Positions 63,550-64,000 of a stretch of DNA of 64,000 bases are shown piece after piece. The notes below the pieces were generated by a model. It searched no databases and was not told the origin of the DNA. It saw only the letters and a program-made list of their open reading frames with translations. The stretch's first letter is position 1; each line of letters starts with the position of its first letter. The stretch lies in the NCBI RefSeq assembly GCF_000298235.1, contig NZ_BAHE01000010.1, positions 62,001-126,000 on the forward strand, written 5' to 3'. The translations under genes and the position numbers were made by a program. Source of the stretch: Gordonia namibiensis NBRC 108229 (GTDB taxonomy: Bacteria; Actinomycetota; Actinomycetes; Mycobacteriales; Mycobacteriaceae).

Positions 63550-63872
63550 CCGGCCTGTCCACCCATGTCCTCGACGCCACGTCGGGCTCCCCTGCCGTCG
63601 GCGTCGAGGTGTCCCTACAGGACGCATCGGGCACCGAATTGGCTTCGGGCACCACCGATTCGGGCGGACGCATCGGCAAGGTCAACACCGAGGCCCTCGT
63701 CCCCGGCATCTACCATCTGGTCTTCGACACCGGGAACTGGTTCGCCGACAACGACATCAAGGCGTTCTACCCGGAGATCGACATCTGCTTCGAGGTCGAC
63801 GACGCCGACCGCCACTATCACGTCCCGGTGCTGCTGAGCCCGTTCGCGTATTCGACGTACCGCGGTAGCTGA
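63546..63872 (+). CDS. uraH: 5-hydroxyisourate hydrolase (transthyretin-like)
   Basis: This 108-residue enzyme hydrolyses 5-hydroxyisourate to the OHCU substrate of UraD. LSTHVLDATSG supplies the N-terminal catalytic His, the middle SGGRIG an Arg, and the C-terminus ends in the family signature YRGS. It is a tetramer in characterised relatives. The ATG overlaps the uraD stop, keeping the two consecutive steps together. Confidence 0.93.
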   Translation: MTGLSTHVLDATSGSPAVGVEVSLQDASGTELASGTTDSGGRIGKVNTEALVPGIYHLVFDTGNWFADNDIKAFYPEIDICFEVDDADRHYHVPVLLSPFAYSTYRGS

Positions 63873-63917
63873 CCCGGATGCCCGTCCACGACGACGTCGC
63901 CGCGCTGCTCGGGTCGG

Positions 63918-64000
63918 GTGCGGGGCGGGATCGTCGTGGGCATCACCGGCCCGCCGGGCGCGGGTAAGACGACCCTCGCGCGGTCCCTCGTCGACGACTT
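63918..64000 (+). CDS. P-loop kinase (uridine kinase/PRK-like), start only
   Basis: Only the start lies in the window. The frame from GTG 63918 reads GGIVVGITGPPGAGKTTLAR, a Walker A of the uridine kinase/phosphoribulokinase/pantothenate kinase class. A better-looking start, ATG at 63878 (MPVHDDVAALLGSGAG), is in another frame and hits a stop after 29 codons; removing one C near 63926 would fuse the two. Either the gene starts at the GTG or the sequence has a one-base error or a frameshift. Confidence 0.6.
   Translation, partial: MRGGIVVGITGPPGAGKTTLARSLVDD

Overview
This is a GC-rich actinobacterial chromosome segment of the mycolic-acid group (Mycobacteriales). The nearest match from memory is Gordonia or a close relative. 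The evidence is the LpqY-SugABC trehalose importer, the AccA3/AccD5/AccE acyl-CoA carboxylase, the WbbL/RmlD/ManB cell-wall sugar genes, a CpsA-type LCP ligase, an F420-type (Ddn-like) protein and a SigE-RseA-HtrA-TatB block. Many genes also look leaderless: a TANNNT -10 box lies 6-9 nt before the start codon. The genus is an inference. No rRNA, tRNA, CRISPR array, insertion sequence or prophage was seen.

Layout. (A) 1-12.5 kb is accessory and lineage-specific. It holds a TetR-controlled Baeyer-Villiger monooxygenase/SDR pair, an osmolyte-type binding lipoprotein, MarC, CorA, a TetR/hydrolase pair with two operators, an HhH-GPD protein, a haem-oxygenase-like iron enzyme facing CDGSH and HemK2-type genes, a SUFU-domain protein, a phosphoesterase and a ParB-like protein. 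(B) 12.5-27.0 kb follows the order of M. tuberculosis Rv1238 back to Rv1220c: sugC-sugB-sugA-lpqY, a stress membrane protein, an MgtE_N/CBS protein, a DUF1003 protein, a lytic transglycosylase with a long structured leader, mrp, tatB, htrA, rseA, sigE and an O-methyltransferase. (C) A perfect 29-bp inverted repeat (27026-27099) marks the junction with a second block.

(D) 27.1-52.8 kb follows Rv3264c to Rv3285: manB, wbbL, rmlD, cpsA, a TIGR03089 protein, purE/purK, gtrA, a PH-domain protein, birA, accD5, accE, maf, sseA, sufE and accA3. Insertions relative to M. tuberculosis include a two-component system, a GntR/RutA-like monooxygenase pair, a secreted zinc protease and a stand-alone condensation-domain protein between sufE and accA3. 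Two clusters of short repeats lie at 46.24-46.65 kb and 52.78-53.12 kb. (E) 53.1-64 kb is accessory again: a broken GNAT gene, MarR, a rhodanese, a flavin oxidoreductase behind a KstR-like box, a HAD nucleotidase, an NDH-2-like dehydrogenase, a PaoABC/xanthine-dehydrogenase-type molybdenum enzyme, a MobA/MocA-like nucleotidyltransferase and the urate-degradation genes uraD-uraH. The window ends inside a P-loop kinase gene.

How it works together. Block B is mainly envelope homeostasis (trehalose recycling, peptidoglycan turnover, the SigE envelope-stress circuit, Tat export). Block D supplies arabinogalactan-linker sugars, wall-polymer ligation and the malonyl-/methylmalonyl-CoA precursors for mycolic and methyl-branched lipids. 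The right end looks like a purine or aldehyde oxidation locus.
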